Below, in pieces: positions 53,064 through 62,401 of a DNA stretch of 64,000 nucleotides. The DNA comes from Thermococcus aggregans (GTDB lineage Archaea; Methanobacteriota_B; Thermococci; Thermococcales; Thermococcaceae). The translations under genes were made by a program, and so were the position numbers. Position 1 is the stretch's first letter, and each line of letters opens with the position of its first letter. The notes below the pieces were generated by a model. The model was not told where the DNA came from, did no database searches, and saw only the letters and a program-made list of their open reading frames with translations. The DNA lies in assembly GCF_024022995.1 (NCBI RefSeq), contig NZ_CP099582.1, positions 1,825,108-1,889,107 on the forward strand, in the 5' to 3' direction.

Positions 53064-54803
53064 ATGGAAAGATACGCTGGACAAAGCGTTACGAAACGAG
53101 AAGAAAGTTACAGGGAAGTAACACCTGTTGCCGTAATCTTGGGAGTTCTTTGGGGAGCATTTATGGCTGCAAGCTTTACCTACGCCGGAATGATAATGGG
53201 TTTCACTTCCGGAGGTTCTGCAATAGCAGCAATTGTTGGTTGGGTAATTCTTAGAGGAATTTTAAAGAAAGGTACGATAGTTGAAAACAACATAGTTCAA
53301 ACGGTTGCTTCAGCCGTTAACATATCTGTTTCTGGAGTAATCTTCACAATCCCGGCGCTTTACATAATGGGCCTTCACAAAGAAATAAACACACTGTACT
53401 TCTTCTTAGCTACTGCAGCTGGAGCAATTTTGGGTATAACCTTCATCATCCCACTCAGAAAGCAAATGATCGAAATAGACAGACTCAGGTTCCCAACAGG
53501 AACTGCAGTTGCTACTATCCTTAAGACTCCAGGAAGTGGAATAGAAAAGGCAAGACTCCTGTTCTTTGGTATGGCCCTTAGTGCAATAATTTACCTCATT
53601 CAGCAGTTCCCACTCTTTGGATTGCCACACATTATACCCGAAGCCGTGGACTTAGGCGCAGCACTTCACCTTCCAGAATGGGTTGACTTAACAATTGCCC
53701 TCTCACTCATGGTATTTGGTATGGGTCTTATTACCGGAAGAAACGGTTTAATAGTTCTCGCTGGTGGTATACTCTCATACTACATCATAACTCCAGTAGT
53801 TAAGGCTTTGGGATGGCTACCAGCAGACGTTCAGGGAAGCGCAATAAGTGGGTACGTATACAGCACAATGACAAGACCATTGGGTATTGGTATGCTCCTT
53901 GGAGGGTCAATAGCTGGTTTGATACTCTCTCTACCCGTCATTGCAGTTGCCATGAAGAGCCTTGCACAAGCGAGCAAGCTTAAAGACAAGAATGGAAACA
54001 ATGAAGAGCTCCCAATCTACTACCTAGTCGCGGGTGCCGTACTAGCATTTGTCTTGCTTTTAGTAACAGCTTACAAGCTTGGAAACCTAGGCCTAGGAAG
54101 AAGCCTCCTCACAGCACTCATTGGTGTCGCATGGATCTTCATTGCATCACTCCTCGTAGCAATGTCCACTGGAATGACTGACTGGAGCCCAGTTTCAGGT
54201 CTATCCCTTGTCTCAGTCATGATACTCCTCTACTTGACCAACAAGAACGTCCCACTTACAATCCTTATGGGTGCAACAGTTGGTGTGGCTATCTCAGGAG
54301 CTGCAGACATGATGCAAGATCTCAAGACTGGACACATGGTTGGTGCAGTTCCATCAAGACAGCAAAAAGTCGAGCTCTTGACCGCTTGGCTTGGACCTAT
54401 AATCGCATTGACAGTCGTTGGCCTTATCTGGAATGCTTATGGAATTGGAAACGACAAAGTTCCAGCTCCTCAGGCTATGGCTCTTAAGTCAATGGTAGAA
54501 GCAGTACTTGGTGGAAGTGTACCAATAGACAAGTTCATAGCAGGTGGACTGCTTGGATTCCTCCTATCACTTAGCGGAGTTCCCGGACTTGGAGTTCTAG
54601 TAGGACTTTCAATGTACCTCCCAATGCTCTACATAATCCCATACGGAATTGGCTGTATTGTGAACGAGGTTGCAAAGAGGAAGAAGGGCTACGAATTCAT
54701 CGTTGAGAAAGTTATTCCATTCGCCGCTGGATTGATGGTCGGAGAAGCTGCTATGACATTACTCTTTGCAGTGCTCACTGTAGCTGGAGTACTACACCCA
54801 TGA
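53064..54803 (+). CDS. OPT family oligopeptide / metal-chelate transporter
   Basis: 579 aa with about 14 transmembrane helices. Family features are the N-terminal YREVTPVAVILGVLWGAFMAASFTYAG, GFTSGGSAIAAIVGWVIL, RFPTGTAVATILKT, AISGAADMMQDLKTGHMVGA and AWLGPIIALTVVGLI. OPT proteins are ion-driven importers of small peptides or metal chelates. ATG 53064 follows GGAGGG. The next gene starts ten bases after its stop, with a shared ribosome-binding site, so they form one unit. Confidence 0.92.
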   Translation: MERYAGQSVTKREESYREVTPVAVILGVLWGAFMAASFTYAGMIMGFTSGGSAIAAIVGWVILRGILKKGTIVENNIVQTVASAVNISVSGVIFTIPALYIMGLHKEINTLYFFLATAAGAILGITFIIPLRKQMIEIDRLRFPTGTAVATILKTPGSGIEKARLLFFGMALSAIIYLIQQFPLFGLPHIIPEAVDLGAALHLPEWVDLTIALSLMVFGMGLITGRNGLIVLAGGILSYYIITPVVKALGWLPADVQGSAISGYVYSTMTRPLGIGMLLGGSIAGLILSLPVIAVAMKSLAQASKLKDKNGNNEELPIYYLVAGAVLAFVLLLVTAYKLGNLGLGRSLLTALIGVAWIFIASLLVAMSTGMTDWSPVSGLSLVSVMILLYLTNKNVPLTILMGATVGVAISGAADMMQDLKTGHMVGAVPSRQQKVELLTAWLGPIIALTVVGLIWNAYGIGNDKVPAPQAMALKSMVEAVLGGSVPIDKFIAGGLLGFLLSLSGVPGLGVLVGLSMYLPMLYIIPYGIGCIVNEVAKRKKGYEFIVEKVIPFAAGLMVGEAAMTLLFAVLTVAGVLHP

Positions 54804-54813
54804 GGTGATAACA

Positions 54814-55329
54814 ATGAAGAAATTTATCGGAAATATACTGCTCACAGCTGGTTTAATCGGAGGAGCTATAGTCTCAGCTAGGAACCCACCACTCTGGACA
54901 GCACTTGGAGGTAGCCTCGCTATCATGGGAGTTGGAATCCTCCTTAGAAGACAGGGAGAGAGGGAGGCGCTCCACCAGAGCGCTACTCAAGGTAGAGGTG
55001 GAAAAGAAGAACTCAAGAGAACACTGGAGAACGCTATTGCAGAAATTGAAAAAATAATGAAAGAAAAAGACAAGGACTTAGAGAAGGCAAGAGAACACTT
55101 AGGAAAAATCCTCGAAAGCCTAGATACCTTCGCAGAGAAAGCCCAACCACTTAGGGTGGAAGGAATTAAGTTCTATGGAGAGGTCATGACAAGCTTCAGC
55201 AAGGCAGAGAGGCACTTAAACAGAGCATGGAGCGCTTACGCTGACGGCTACATAAAAGAAGGAGATACCTACCTCGAATCTGGATACGCTCAACTTAAAG
55301 AGACTTTGAAGCTCTTAAGCTCCAATTGA
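54814..55329 (+). CDS. Membrane-anchored coiled-coil protein linked to the OPT transporter
   Basis: 171 aa. Two hydrophobic segments (FIGNILLTAGLIGGAIVSA, LWTALGGSLAIMGVGILL) are followed by a long charged coiled coil (ELKRTLENAIAEIEKIMKEKDK) and a helical tail. ATG 54814 follows GAGGTGATAAC and is chosen over GTG 54805. The tight link to the OPT gene suggests an accessory subunit or regulator, but no family is recognised. Confidence 0.75.
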   Translation: MKKFIGNILLTAGLIGGAIVSARNPPLWTALGGSLAIMGVGILLRRQGEREALHQSATQGRGGKEELKRTLENAIAEIEKIMKEKDKDLEKAREHLGKILESLDTFAEKAQPLRVEGIKFYGEVMTSFSKAERHLNRAWSAYADGYIKEGDTYLESGYAQLKETLKLLSSN

Positions 55330-55339
55330 CTTCTCTTTT

Positions 55340-55360
55340 CTTCTTTTTAAAGTTGCTAAG
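55340..55360 (+). terminator. T-rich terminator after the OPT operon
   Basis: A pyrimidine tract with runs of four and five T residues lies within 25 bases of the stop at 55329, as expected for archaeal termination. Confidence 0.4.
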
Positions 55361-55474
55361 AAATAGTTGGTTTTAGTAGGGGCAAAATGGACCTAATATT
55401 ATTGCTATTAGTAATCATTCACTTGTACGAAAAATAAATATAGGATAACTGCGTAATGTATTCTGGTGAGAACT

Positions 55475-56284
55475 TTGAGAAAACTCTTAATTTGGGGATT
55501 GGTTTTCCTTATTTTGGTGTGCTCTTCTGCATGTATGCAAAGGGAACTAACTCCAAAGGCCATCCTCGAGGAGATTGAGGATACTGACAAGTATATGTAC
55601 TCATTAAACTATACAGTAGTTGACAACTCTGGCACCAGTATGATTCACTATCGAGGAGGTTTTAACTACGATAGAGAGGAGGCGTTCTGGGAATTAGCTG
55701 TTATCGAGGAAAGCAGTGGTATTTTTTACAGCAATCTCACGATTCTCGGGGACTTCATGTATTTCTTGTCTGTATGGGAAAGGGACAACGAGATAGTGGA
55801 AAAAGTCGAGAGAAATATGACGGTTCAAGAATACTTCATGGAGCTAAAGAATGGGTCGGCTTATATAAACATAAGCAATCCCGAAGAATTAAAATATGAA
55901 ATACTAAAAGGCTCAAATCTCGGAAGAAATCCCCTCTATTACATCAGAGATATACTCCAAAATGCGACGAACTTTGAAACTGCAGAAGGAGACGACATAT
56001 ATTTGGTTGTATTTGACTTCTCCAAGACCTACGAGTCTCCAATGCCCGAGAACGTCACACAGAACCTACAAGATTACTTCGAGACCATGAAATACGTAAG
56101 AACAATAAACGGCACTGCTCGGCTTTGGATTAAAGATAATCGTCCCATAAAAGGGAAAGTTGAAGGTGTTGAAACGCTCAGGCTTTTGGTAGTAAATGCA
56201 ACCTCAACTAGGAAATTCTCAGCAAGCTTTGAAATTACATACGACTATAAACGACCGGAATGGATTAAAGACGTGGTTGGATGA
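55475..56284 (+). CDS. Putative lipoprotein (about 270 aa)
   Basis: A signal with lipobox WGLVFLILVCSSACMQRE precedes an extracellular, beta-rich domain (YTVVDNSGTSMIHYRGGFNYDREEAFWELAV, LRLLVVNATSTRKFSASFEITYDYKR), rather like archaeal LolA/DUF-type lipoproteins. Several NxS/T sites are present. TTG 55475 is preferred because GGTGAG lies just upstream; GTG 55466 is inside the ribosome-binding site. No family is identified. It lies at the edge of a mosaic accessory stretch. Confidence 0.65.
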   Translation: MRKLLIWGLVFLILVCSSACMQRELTPKAILEEIEDTDKYMYSLNYTVVDNSGTSMIHYRGGFNYDREEAFWELAVIEESSGIFYSNLTILGDFMYFLSVWERDNEIVEKVERNMTVQEYFMELKNGSAYINISNPEELKYEILKGSNLGRNPLYYIRDILQNATNFETAEGDDIYLVVFDFSKTYESPMPENVTQNLQDYFETMKYVRTINGTARLWIKDNRPIKGKVEGVETLRLLVVNATSTRKFSASFEITYDYKRPEWIKDVVG

Positions 56285-56453
56285 AATAGTCGTGTGATAC
56301 TTGCACCTCTAAGTTTAGCAATGTTCTTAGGATTCCATGCCAGTTTACAGGGGCGTTAACCTCAATTTTGCAGGAAATTCTAACAGGTTAAAATAATTTA
56401 AATTTTAAACAACCTTTAAATATTTTATCTCATTATAAGATTTGGGATTAGCA

Positions 56454-58423
56454 GTGCGCATAGTTGAAGTTGAGATTGAGAATTTTAGATCTCTAAGGCA
56501 TGTAAAAATACCTGTTGATGACCTTACAATATTAATTGGGAGAAATGGAACAGGCAAGTCTTCACTGTTGAAAGCTCTTGATTTGTTCTTTAATCCAAAT
56601 TCCAAGTACACTGAAGAGGATTTTTATGGAAAAGACACTAGTAAACCAATAAAGATCACTTTAAAATTTGAGTTAGATACTACGGAGGAAATTGAAGAAT
56701 TTCAAAAATATGTAAGAGAAGAAGGCGGCAGAACGTACATAAAAGTCGTGAAAATAATGAAATTCTCTGCTTCTAAGTCTAACCAGTCATATCATGGAGT
56801 GAGACTAGGTATCCCTCAGTTCTCTGAAGCACGTTCGTTGAAAAGAGAGGACTTGGTCCAGAAATATAATGAGCTACGACAAGAATTTCCAGATTTGCCT
56901 AATTTAGGAAGGACTCCTGCGAAGAAGGCAATTCTCAAGGCGCTTGAGGAATATGAAAGTTTACATCCAGAGATGTGTGCGGAGATACTAGTGGAAGACC
57001 AGTTTTTTGGGTATAAAGAAGTTGGTCGTGGAAAGATTGAGAAATTTATAAAGTTCCAGCTAGTTCCCGCAATTAAAGACGTCTCTGAGGAAACAGAGTA
57101 TAAAAAGGGCAGTATTATCACGGAACTTACTCAATTGATAATAGAAGAGCATATCAGATCAATTCCGGGATTTAAACACCTTGAGGATAAATATAAAAAT
57201 TTGCTCAAAACTTTAGAGAAAAAAGGTCGAAAAACCGAAACTAAGGGGCTATTAACTGAACTAAGCCATGAAATAACACAAATCCTGGAGAAATTTGCAC
57301 CAAATACAAAGGCATACATAAATTGGGATGACCTTGAGGACTTTAAAATGCCATTGCCTACTCCGAGAGTATCAATTGAGGAAGATGGTTTTAAAGTGAG
57401 TGTTGATAGGGTGGGTCATGGAACCCAGAGAGCTCTTTTATTCTCTTTATTGCACTACTTAGCTGAAAAGAAGTATGAGACAAGTAATACAGAAGATACA
57501 AACGAAAATTCTGCTAATGAAAATTCAAAATTAACTCTGTTCCTGGCTATCGAGGAATTAGAGTTGTATCAGCATCCTCAACGTCAAAAACACCTTAAAA
57601 AAACTGTTTAAAGACCTCGCTGGAAACACTTTTGGAATGTTTAATATTCAAGTAATGTATTCCACTCATTCTCCGTTTTTAATTGATGTTGACACCTTTG
57701 ATAACTTAAGAGTATTCAAAAAACTAAAATTCCCAGCTCGCGTAAGTTAAAGGAAACCAAAATTTACTGGTATTCCCAACACGAACTTCAGGAGGAGTTG
57801 GCAAGCTTTGGCATAGACTCTCCATCAAAACAGCTCAAAAAATTCACAACTACAATAAATCCATTAGTAAATGAGGGATTCTTTGCAGATAAAGTAGTAC
57901 TGGTTGAAGGAGAAAGTAATAAAGCAGCATTAGAAGTTGTTTCTGAGTACAGTGGCGTTGATCTCGACGGCAACAATATTTCAATAATTCCGGTGGGTGG
58001 AAAAGGAAACTTGCTCGTGGCATATCTGATGTTTAGAGGATTTGAAATCCCTACGTACATTATATGGGATTTTGACAAAGAAAGTGACGAACAAAACAAG
58101 TATTTATTTAATGCCGTGGGTTATGATTTTAAACAAGGTATTAGGTCATCTATTATAAAAAAGAACTTTGCAGTTTTAAATAAAAACCTTGAAGATGTAA
58201 TAAAGAAGGATTTGGAACAAAAAACTGGTATATACTACTTAGCAAACTGAAGAAAGAAGGAATTATTATTGGAGGAGACGACCTAAAAAATTATGCCCCA
58301 ATGAGACGATTTATTGAACTGTGGTATAATCCTCCAGAGGACATTAAGAACTACTTGAGGAAATCTTCAGGTGGATCTCTCAAAACTTTGGAGAAAATTG
58401 TCAAAAAGATATCGAAGTTGTAA
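56454..58423 (+). pseudogene. OLD-family ATPase/nuclease (AAA + TOPRIM), broken by three frameshifts
   Basis: The N-terminus is an RecF/SMC-like ATPase: MRIVEVEIENFRSLRHVKIP, Walker A LIGRNGTGKSSLLKAL, signature-like VGHGTQRALLFSLLHYLAEK and Walker B LFLAIEELELYQHP. After the 7-A run at 57597-57603 the frame must shift by one (HLKKLFKDLAGNTFGMFNIQ, MYSTHSPFLIDVD), again near 57736-57746, and again near 58235-58244, to read through a TOPRIM nuclease (KVVLVEGESNKAAL, IIWDFDKESDEQ) to a TAA at 58421-58423. OLD nucleases act in phage defence and DNA processing. Strongly AT-rich (27-30% G+C in two 60-base lines counted), unlike the DNA just after it. Start GTG 56454. Confidence 0.82.
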
Positions 58424-58425
58424 TT

Positions 58426-58715
58426 TTAGACCCCAACGACCTTCGCCCAGCCCATTGTCCGTTTTACCGCCTCCTTCCAGCCGCTGTAGAGTCGCTCTCT
58501 GGGACGGTTCGATCTTGGCGTTCTCAATTGCCGTCTTCATTGCCATGAACTGCGCGTCCCATATTTCCTCGGGGTCGTGCTCCACCCAGCCAGGCCTTGG
58601 GTAGTGCTGGGGGAACTCGTACTGGCCCCATCCCCACGACGTTGCTCTCCCTGTCGAAAAGTATGGCCCGGGCGGAGGTGGTCCCCTCATCAAGCGAAAG
58701 AACGTAGCGCTCCAT
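58426..58715 (-). pseudogene. glpK: Glycerol kinase remnant with internal deletion
   Basis: Starts [21 protein letters not shown], the glycerol kinase N-terminus, and after a one-base insertion near 58625 continues [20 protein letters not shown] and [22 protein letters not shown]. It then jumps directly to the family C-terminus [19 protein letters not shown] and a TAA at 58426-58428. About 400 residues of the enzyme are missing, with the junction near 58495-58503. It is clearly non-functional. Two bases separate it from the end of the convergent OLD pseudogene. Confidence 0.85.
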
Positions 58716-58750
58716 AACACCACCAGAAATAAAAGTAAAGCTGATAGGTA

Positions 58751-60073
58751 TTAACGGTTTCGCTCATCATCCACCAAACACTTCACGAGACCTCCCAGAG
58801 CAAAGAACACCCCAATAAAGGCCAATTTGGCAGAAAGGTCATGGTAGGCTTCAGGTGTTGAAGGCGAGGAAGTTGAAATGAATATTATCAGGCGGGCCCT
58901 TTTGTTCATAGCCTCGTTCAGGTTTTCAATGGAGTCTTCATTTTCCTCAAGGACTTCCTCAAGGGTTTCCCTGCTCTCGGGTGAGAGTTCTGTGAGATGA
59001 GTCCGTATTATGTCATTCTCCCTTCTGTATCTCTCCAAAAATTCCACGTAAAAACGGCTCTGGTTATGGAAATAAAAACTGCCGACTTTCGTTGAGGCCT
59101 CCCTAAAAGCGTCAAGCTTTTCCAGAGGAAGAGTCCCCTCGAGTTTAAGGAGGGAGTCGTCTCTTTGTACTCGGACGCTCACGTTGAACTCCATGAGGAC
59201 GTCCACCAGTGCCTTTGCCTTTTTGGGACTGTCCACGGTAACGTAAAGAATCCCGAAGTTAGCCGAATCCTGAAGCGTAACGCTTCCGTTGAGTTTTTCA
59301 ATCATTGAGATGCCTTCGGCGGAGTTTCTTTGAACCCACGAATCGTGAAGGTACGTTCCGACGAACAGAATGGACAGAACTACAAGGACACCAAACACAA
59401 GTTTCCTGTCCTTTTTCTTTTCCGAAACAACACCCACGCACCCCAGGACACCAAGGCTCGACCAGAAAAGCACCATGAACGGCACATTGCTTCCGGGCTT
59501 GGGATATTCAACCCTCACTGTGGCAAGTGTGAAGTTGCAGGGCTTTTCATTGTGCTCATCTGCCAGGAGTCTTTCCAGTTCAAGGGTTTTATTGTGGATA
59601 AACCCCTTCTCCGCGGGATCTTTGAGAACGCCTTCAAGCTCTTTGTAGGCACTCAGTGTCTTCAAGATATTTGCCTGTTCTTCCCCATGAACTGATGTAT
59701 TTTTGCTCTCAACCATAGAGCACATTTGTGGGAGTGAATCCCCAAAAGCGTCCCTGTCTTCAACTATTACGCTGAAAGAGCCGCCTTCACCTTCATATAA
59801 GGCTATAGGGCCGTGTGGATAGTCTTCAAAGAAAGCCAGCGTCCCGTTGAGTTCCTCCCCGCCGTTAACTTTGCATTCAACAATCATCAAAGCTTCGGGA
59901 GTGCACTCTTCAGGTTCCGTGACGTTGAAGGACCGGAGTATCCTCTCGAATTTCTCGTTGGAGGGGACGTGCACATCCCCCGGGCCCGAGTAACTCTTTG
60001 GGGGCACCAGAACTGAGCCCACTATGAAAATTATTGCGAGGACGAAGGGGAGTGCAGTCCTTTTACTCCCCAT
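58751..60073 (-). CDS. Hypothetical membrane protein, paralog 2 (440 aa)
   Basis: Four hydrophobic segments: [17 protein letters not shown] near the N-terminus, [20 protein letters not shown] and [18 protein letters not shown] as a central pair, and [18 protein letters not shown] at the end. Two extracytoplasmic domains lie between them, the second with a helical region of [20 protein letters not shown] type. It shares architecture and length with the upstream gene; the pair probably arose by duplication. Sample lines are about 52% G+C. Function unknown. Confidence 0.72.
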   Translation of the reverse strand: MGSKRTALPFVLAIIFIVGSVLVPPKSYSGPGDVHVPSNEKFERILRSFNVTEPEECTPEALMIVECKVNGGEELNGTLAFFEDYPHGPIALYEGEGGSFSVIVEDRDAFGDSLPQMCSMVESKNTSVHGEEQANILKTLSAYKELEGVLKDPAEKGFIHNKTLELERLLADEHNEKPCNFTLATVRVEYPKPGSNVPFMVLFWSSLGVLGCVGVVSEKKKDRKLVFGVLVVLSILFVGTYLHDSWVQRNSAEGISMIEKLNGSVTLQDSANFGILYVTVDSPKKAKALVDVLMEFNVSVRVQRDDSLLKLEGTLPLEKLDAFREASTKVGSFYFHNQSRFYVEFLERYRRENDIIRTHLTELSPESRETLEEVLEENEDSIENLNEAMNKRARLIIFISTSSPSTPEAYHDLSAKLAFIGVFFALGGLVKCLVDDERNR

Positions 60074-60086
60074 ATCCTCGCCCCCA

Positions 60087-61331
60087 TTACCGCCTCACGG
60101 CAACTACCATCATAATGGCCGTTACCAGCAGGGCAAACTTGGCAAGGAAGTCTGAGTAACCTGCATAGTTATAAACGAACGCTTCAGGCGTGCTGGCGAT
60201 GACTTCAACGCATGCACCCTGACCTTTGGTAACGTCCCGGCGAATTGTTTCGTTGAGGTTTTCAACGTATTCTTCTACCACCTTTCTCTCGTCGTCGGGC
60301 AACAAGGGCAGGTATTTCAGCAAAGTCTGGATGGTGTCGTTGATTTTCTTTATTTCTTCCTGAGGGCGGTGGAAGGCGGATGGATCGAGTTCTATAGTTG
60401 ATACTTCCCACCCCTTCTCCCCGAACTCGTCCAGCAGGATTTTGTAACTATTGAAGGAAGTCGCAACGCTGATTCTGACAGTATAGTCCTCCCACCTAAC
60501 GGAGCTGATGGAGGAGTTTTCTCTTTTCAGCGTCGTCAGGAACCACGAAACGTCTTCCTTAGACTTAAAATCCGCAGAAACACCTGCCACGGTCATGCCG
60601 CATTCTCCGCCGGTCGAGTTCAGGGCCAGGAGCTCCTTGAACGTCTGCTCTCTTTCCGCGATACCATGTTCATTTTTAATGTACTCTCCCACGAAAAGGG
60701 CTCCTATCACCAGCAGGGCAATGAAACCTGCAATGAGGATTTTATTCCCTTTGATGTTGAGCAGGACTCCGAGGAGGCTCAGCGCAACGACACCCACCCA
60801 CACTGCCAGGAACGGGAGCTTAACCTGCTCTCTTACATCGTCGGTGAAAACCGTGACGTGGACGCGCGTCCAGTTGCCTGTCGGCTGTTGTCTGTATCCC
60901 GCATACGTAAAAAATGGTTCCAGCTTCACGTAGTCCTCCGTTCCGGCGGTGACGTTCTTGAGGCGAAGTGATGCGGAGTACAGAGGATCATTCCAGTCTA
61001 AATCGTTTACCTCAAGAATCTCACAATGATGGGGGACATCCTTAACGAAGCTTTCCCAGTCCCTCACAACAATCACTGTTCTAAAGTATCCCGGCCTTGA
61101 GAAGCCATGGTCGTGGGGATAAGAGAGCACCCAGTCCACCACGTAATGATAGTAGGACCGAGTATACAAGGCACACTCAACGTAGGCGCTCCTAGCAGGA
61201 CGCTCCTCGTAGACGGGAAAGTTTCTCTCCACAAATTCTGCGGGGGGCGGCGAATAGGAAGATTCTGGAATTAAAAACGATACAATGAGCAGAACTGCTA
61301 TAAGTGAGAGCAGGCACCATTCTCGCTTCAC
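60087..61331 (-). CDS. Hypothetical membrane protein, paralog 1 (414 aa)
   Basis: Same plan as the downstream gene: N-terminal helix (CLLSLIAVLLIVSFLIP), extracytoplasmic domain, a central helix pair (LPFLAVWVGVVALSLLGVLL, ILIAGFIALLVIGALFVGEYI), a second extracytoplasmic domain and a C-terminal helix (FALLVTAIMMVVAV). GTG 61331 is preferred: GGTGGT lies upstream and the N-terminus then aligns with the paralog. ATG 61376 would overlap the GDPD stop by four bases. Counted lines are 58-62% G+C. No family is recognised. Confidence 0.7.
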   Translation of the reverse strand: MKREWCLLSLIAVLLIVSFLIPESSYSPPPAEFVERNFPVYEERPARSAYVECALYTRSYYHYVVDWVLSYPHDHGFSRPGYFRTVIVVRDWESFVKDVPHHCEILEVNDLDWNDPLYSASLRLKNVTAGTEDYVKLEPFFTYAGYRQQPTGNWTRVHVTVFTDDVREQVKLPFLAVWVGVVALSLLGVLLNIKGNKILIAGFIALLVIGALFVGEYIKNEHGIAEREQTFKELLALNSTGGECGMTVAGVSADFKSKEDVSWFLTTLKRENSSISSVRWEDYTVRISVATSFNSYKILLDEFGEKGWEVSTIELDPSAFHRPQEEIKKINDTIQTLLKYLPLLPDDERKVVEEYVENLNETIRRDVTKGQGACVEVIASTPEAFVYNYAGYSDFLAKFALLVTAIMMVVAVRR

Positions 61332-61372
61332 AATACCACCATAAATTGTTAAGAACAAAACTTTAAAAAGTT

Positions 61373-62128
61373 TCATCTCAGCCCAATTTTCCTTAGATAC
61401 TCAATCATCCTCTCAACGTCGTTCGCTATGACGACTTCGAAGAGGCCCCTCAGCCTCGCAAGGTTGTCGTTAGCGTAGAAGAGTTCGTCGTTTTGCGTCC
61501 AGAGAGCCACTTTGAGGCCGAGCGAGCGAGCCCACTTGATCGCCTGGACAGTCTTCTCGAAGCCGAGTATTGGTATAGCCTCCATGGGAATGTTGATTGA
61601 CCAGAGGTTCAGCTCCTCTTTAAGCTTTGGGATTAGGGGAACTACGCTTTCTTCTCCAACAAGAAATCCTAGAGTGATATCTTTGTTTATTTTCCTTACC
61701 TTCCTAAGCGCATCTATGTTGAAAGATGATATCATTACTCTATCTGCGGCGTCGAACATATCTACTATTTTAAGCACTTCCTCTACCGCGTCTATATCCT
61801 TTATTTCCACGTTGATTAGCGCATTCTTCGGTAGGGCCTCAAAAACTTCTTCAAGGGTTGGAATTTTCTGTCCCATTCCAAGGTCTGCCTTCTTGAGGTT
61901 CTCCAATGTCATTTCCTTTTGCTTCCCCTTTAGATTTGATGTTCTATCTATGCTCTCATCGTGCATAACTATAACTCTGCCGTCTTTAGTCAGCCAGACG
62001 TCCAATTCTACTCCATCTGCCCCTGCTTTTATAGCTTCAAGGAATGCAAGTAAGCTGTTTTCGGGATATTTTCCGATTTCTCCTCTATGTCCTATAACCA
62101 AAACTTTCTCGGTGTTCCACTTAGACAT
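61373..62128 (-). CDS. Glycerophosphodiester phosphodiesterase
   Basis: 251 aa. GDPD TIM barrel: [19 protein letters not shown] (catalytic His and metal Glu), [28 protein letters not shown] (Glu-Asp metal ligands, second His), [10 protein letters not shown], and [14 protein letters not shown] near the end. It releases glycerol-3-phosphate from phospholipid head groups; the neighbouring glycerol kinase is decayed. Its 3' third is GC-rich (60% in a counted line) and its 5' part is AT-rich (33%), a possible recombination junction inside the gene. Confidence 0.92.
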   Translation of the reverse strand: MSKWNTEKVLVIGHRGEIGKYPENSLLAFLEAIKAGADGVELDVWLTKDGRVIVMHDESIDRTSNLKGKQKEMTLENLKKADLGMGQKIPTLEEVFEALPKNALINVEIKDIDAVEEVLKIVDMFDAADRVMISSFNIDALRKVRKINKDITLGFLVGEESVVPLIPKLKEELNLWSINIPMEAIPILGFEKTVQAIKWARSLGLKVALWTQNDELFYANDNLARLRGLFEVVIANDVERMIEYLRKIGLR

Positions 62129-62401
62129 GTTACTCGCCGAATTGGAAGTCTTAATACAGGGGGTTAAAAACCTTTTTCAAATAAGCCGACGCTGTCAGAG
62201 CTAGCAAGAAGCTAGCAAGAAATGTTTGGCGTTGTTTTTGACATTAACAATTTCGAGTAGGTCTTATAACCATTTATCTATAGTTTCGTCCTCTACTTCT
62301 ATGGTATCCACGTCCTGTAACTAATCTGGAGAGTCTTGGAAAAGGTTTCCGATAAGTTGAAAAAATCAAAAAATGAAAGTCATTGCAACTGAGTGTCTTT
62401 G
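62129..62401. other. Intergenic region, no gene seen
   Basis: 273 bases between GDPD and the serine hydrolase gene. A short direct repeat GCTAGCAAGAA occurs twice about 11 bases apart (about 62201-62222). No ribosome-binding site or protein-like frame was found. Confidence 0.4.

Noticed and set aside
58367..58723. 118-aa minus-strand open frame starting MVLWSATFF
   Set aside because: Its N-terminus is out of frame; the middle is part of the glycerol kinase remnant read in a second frame.
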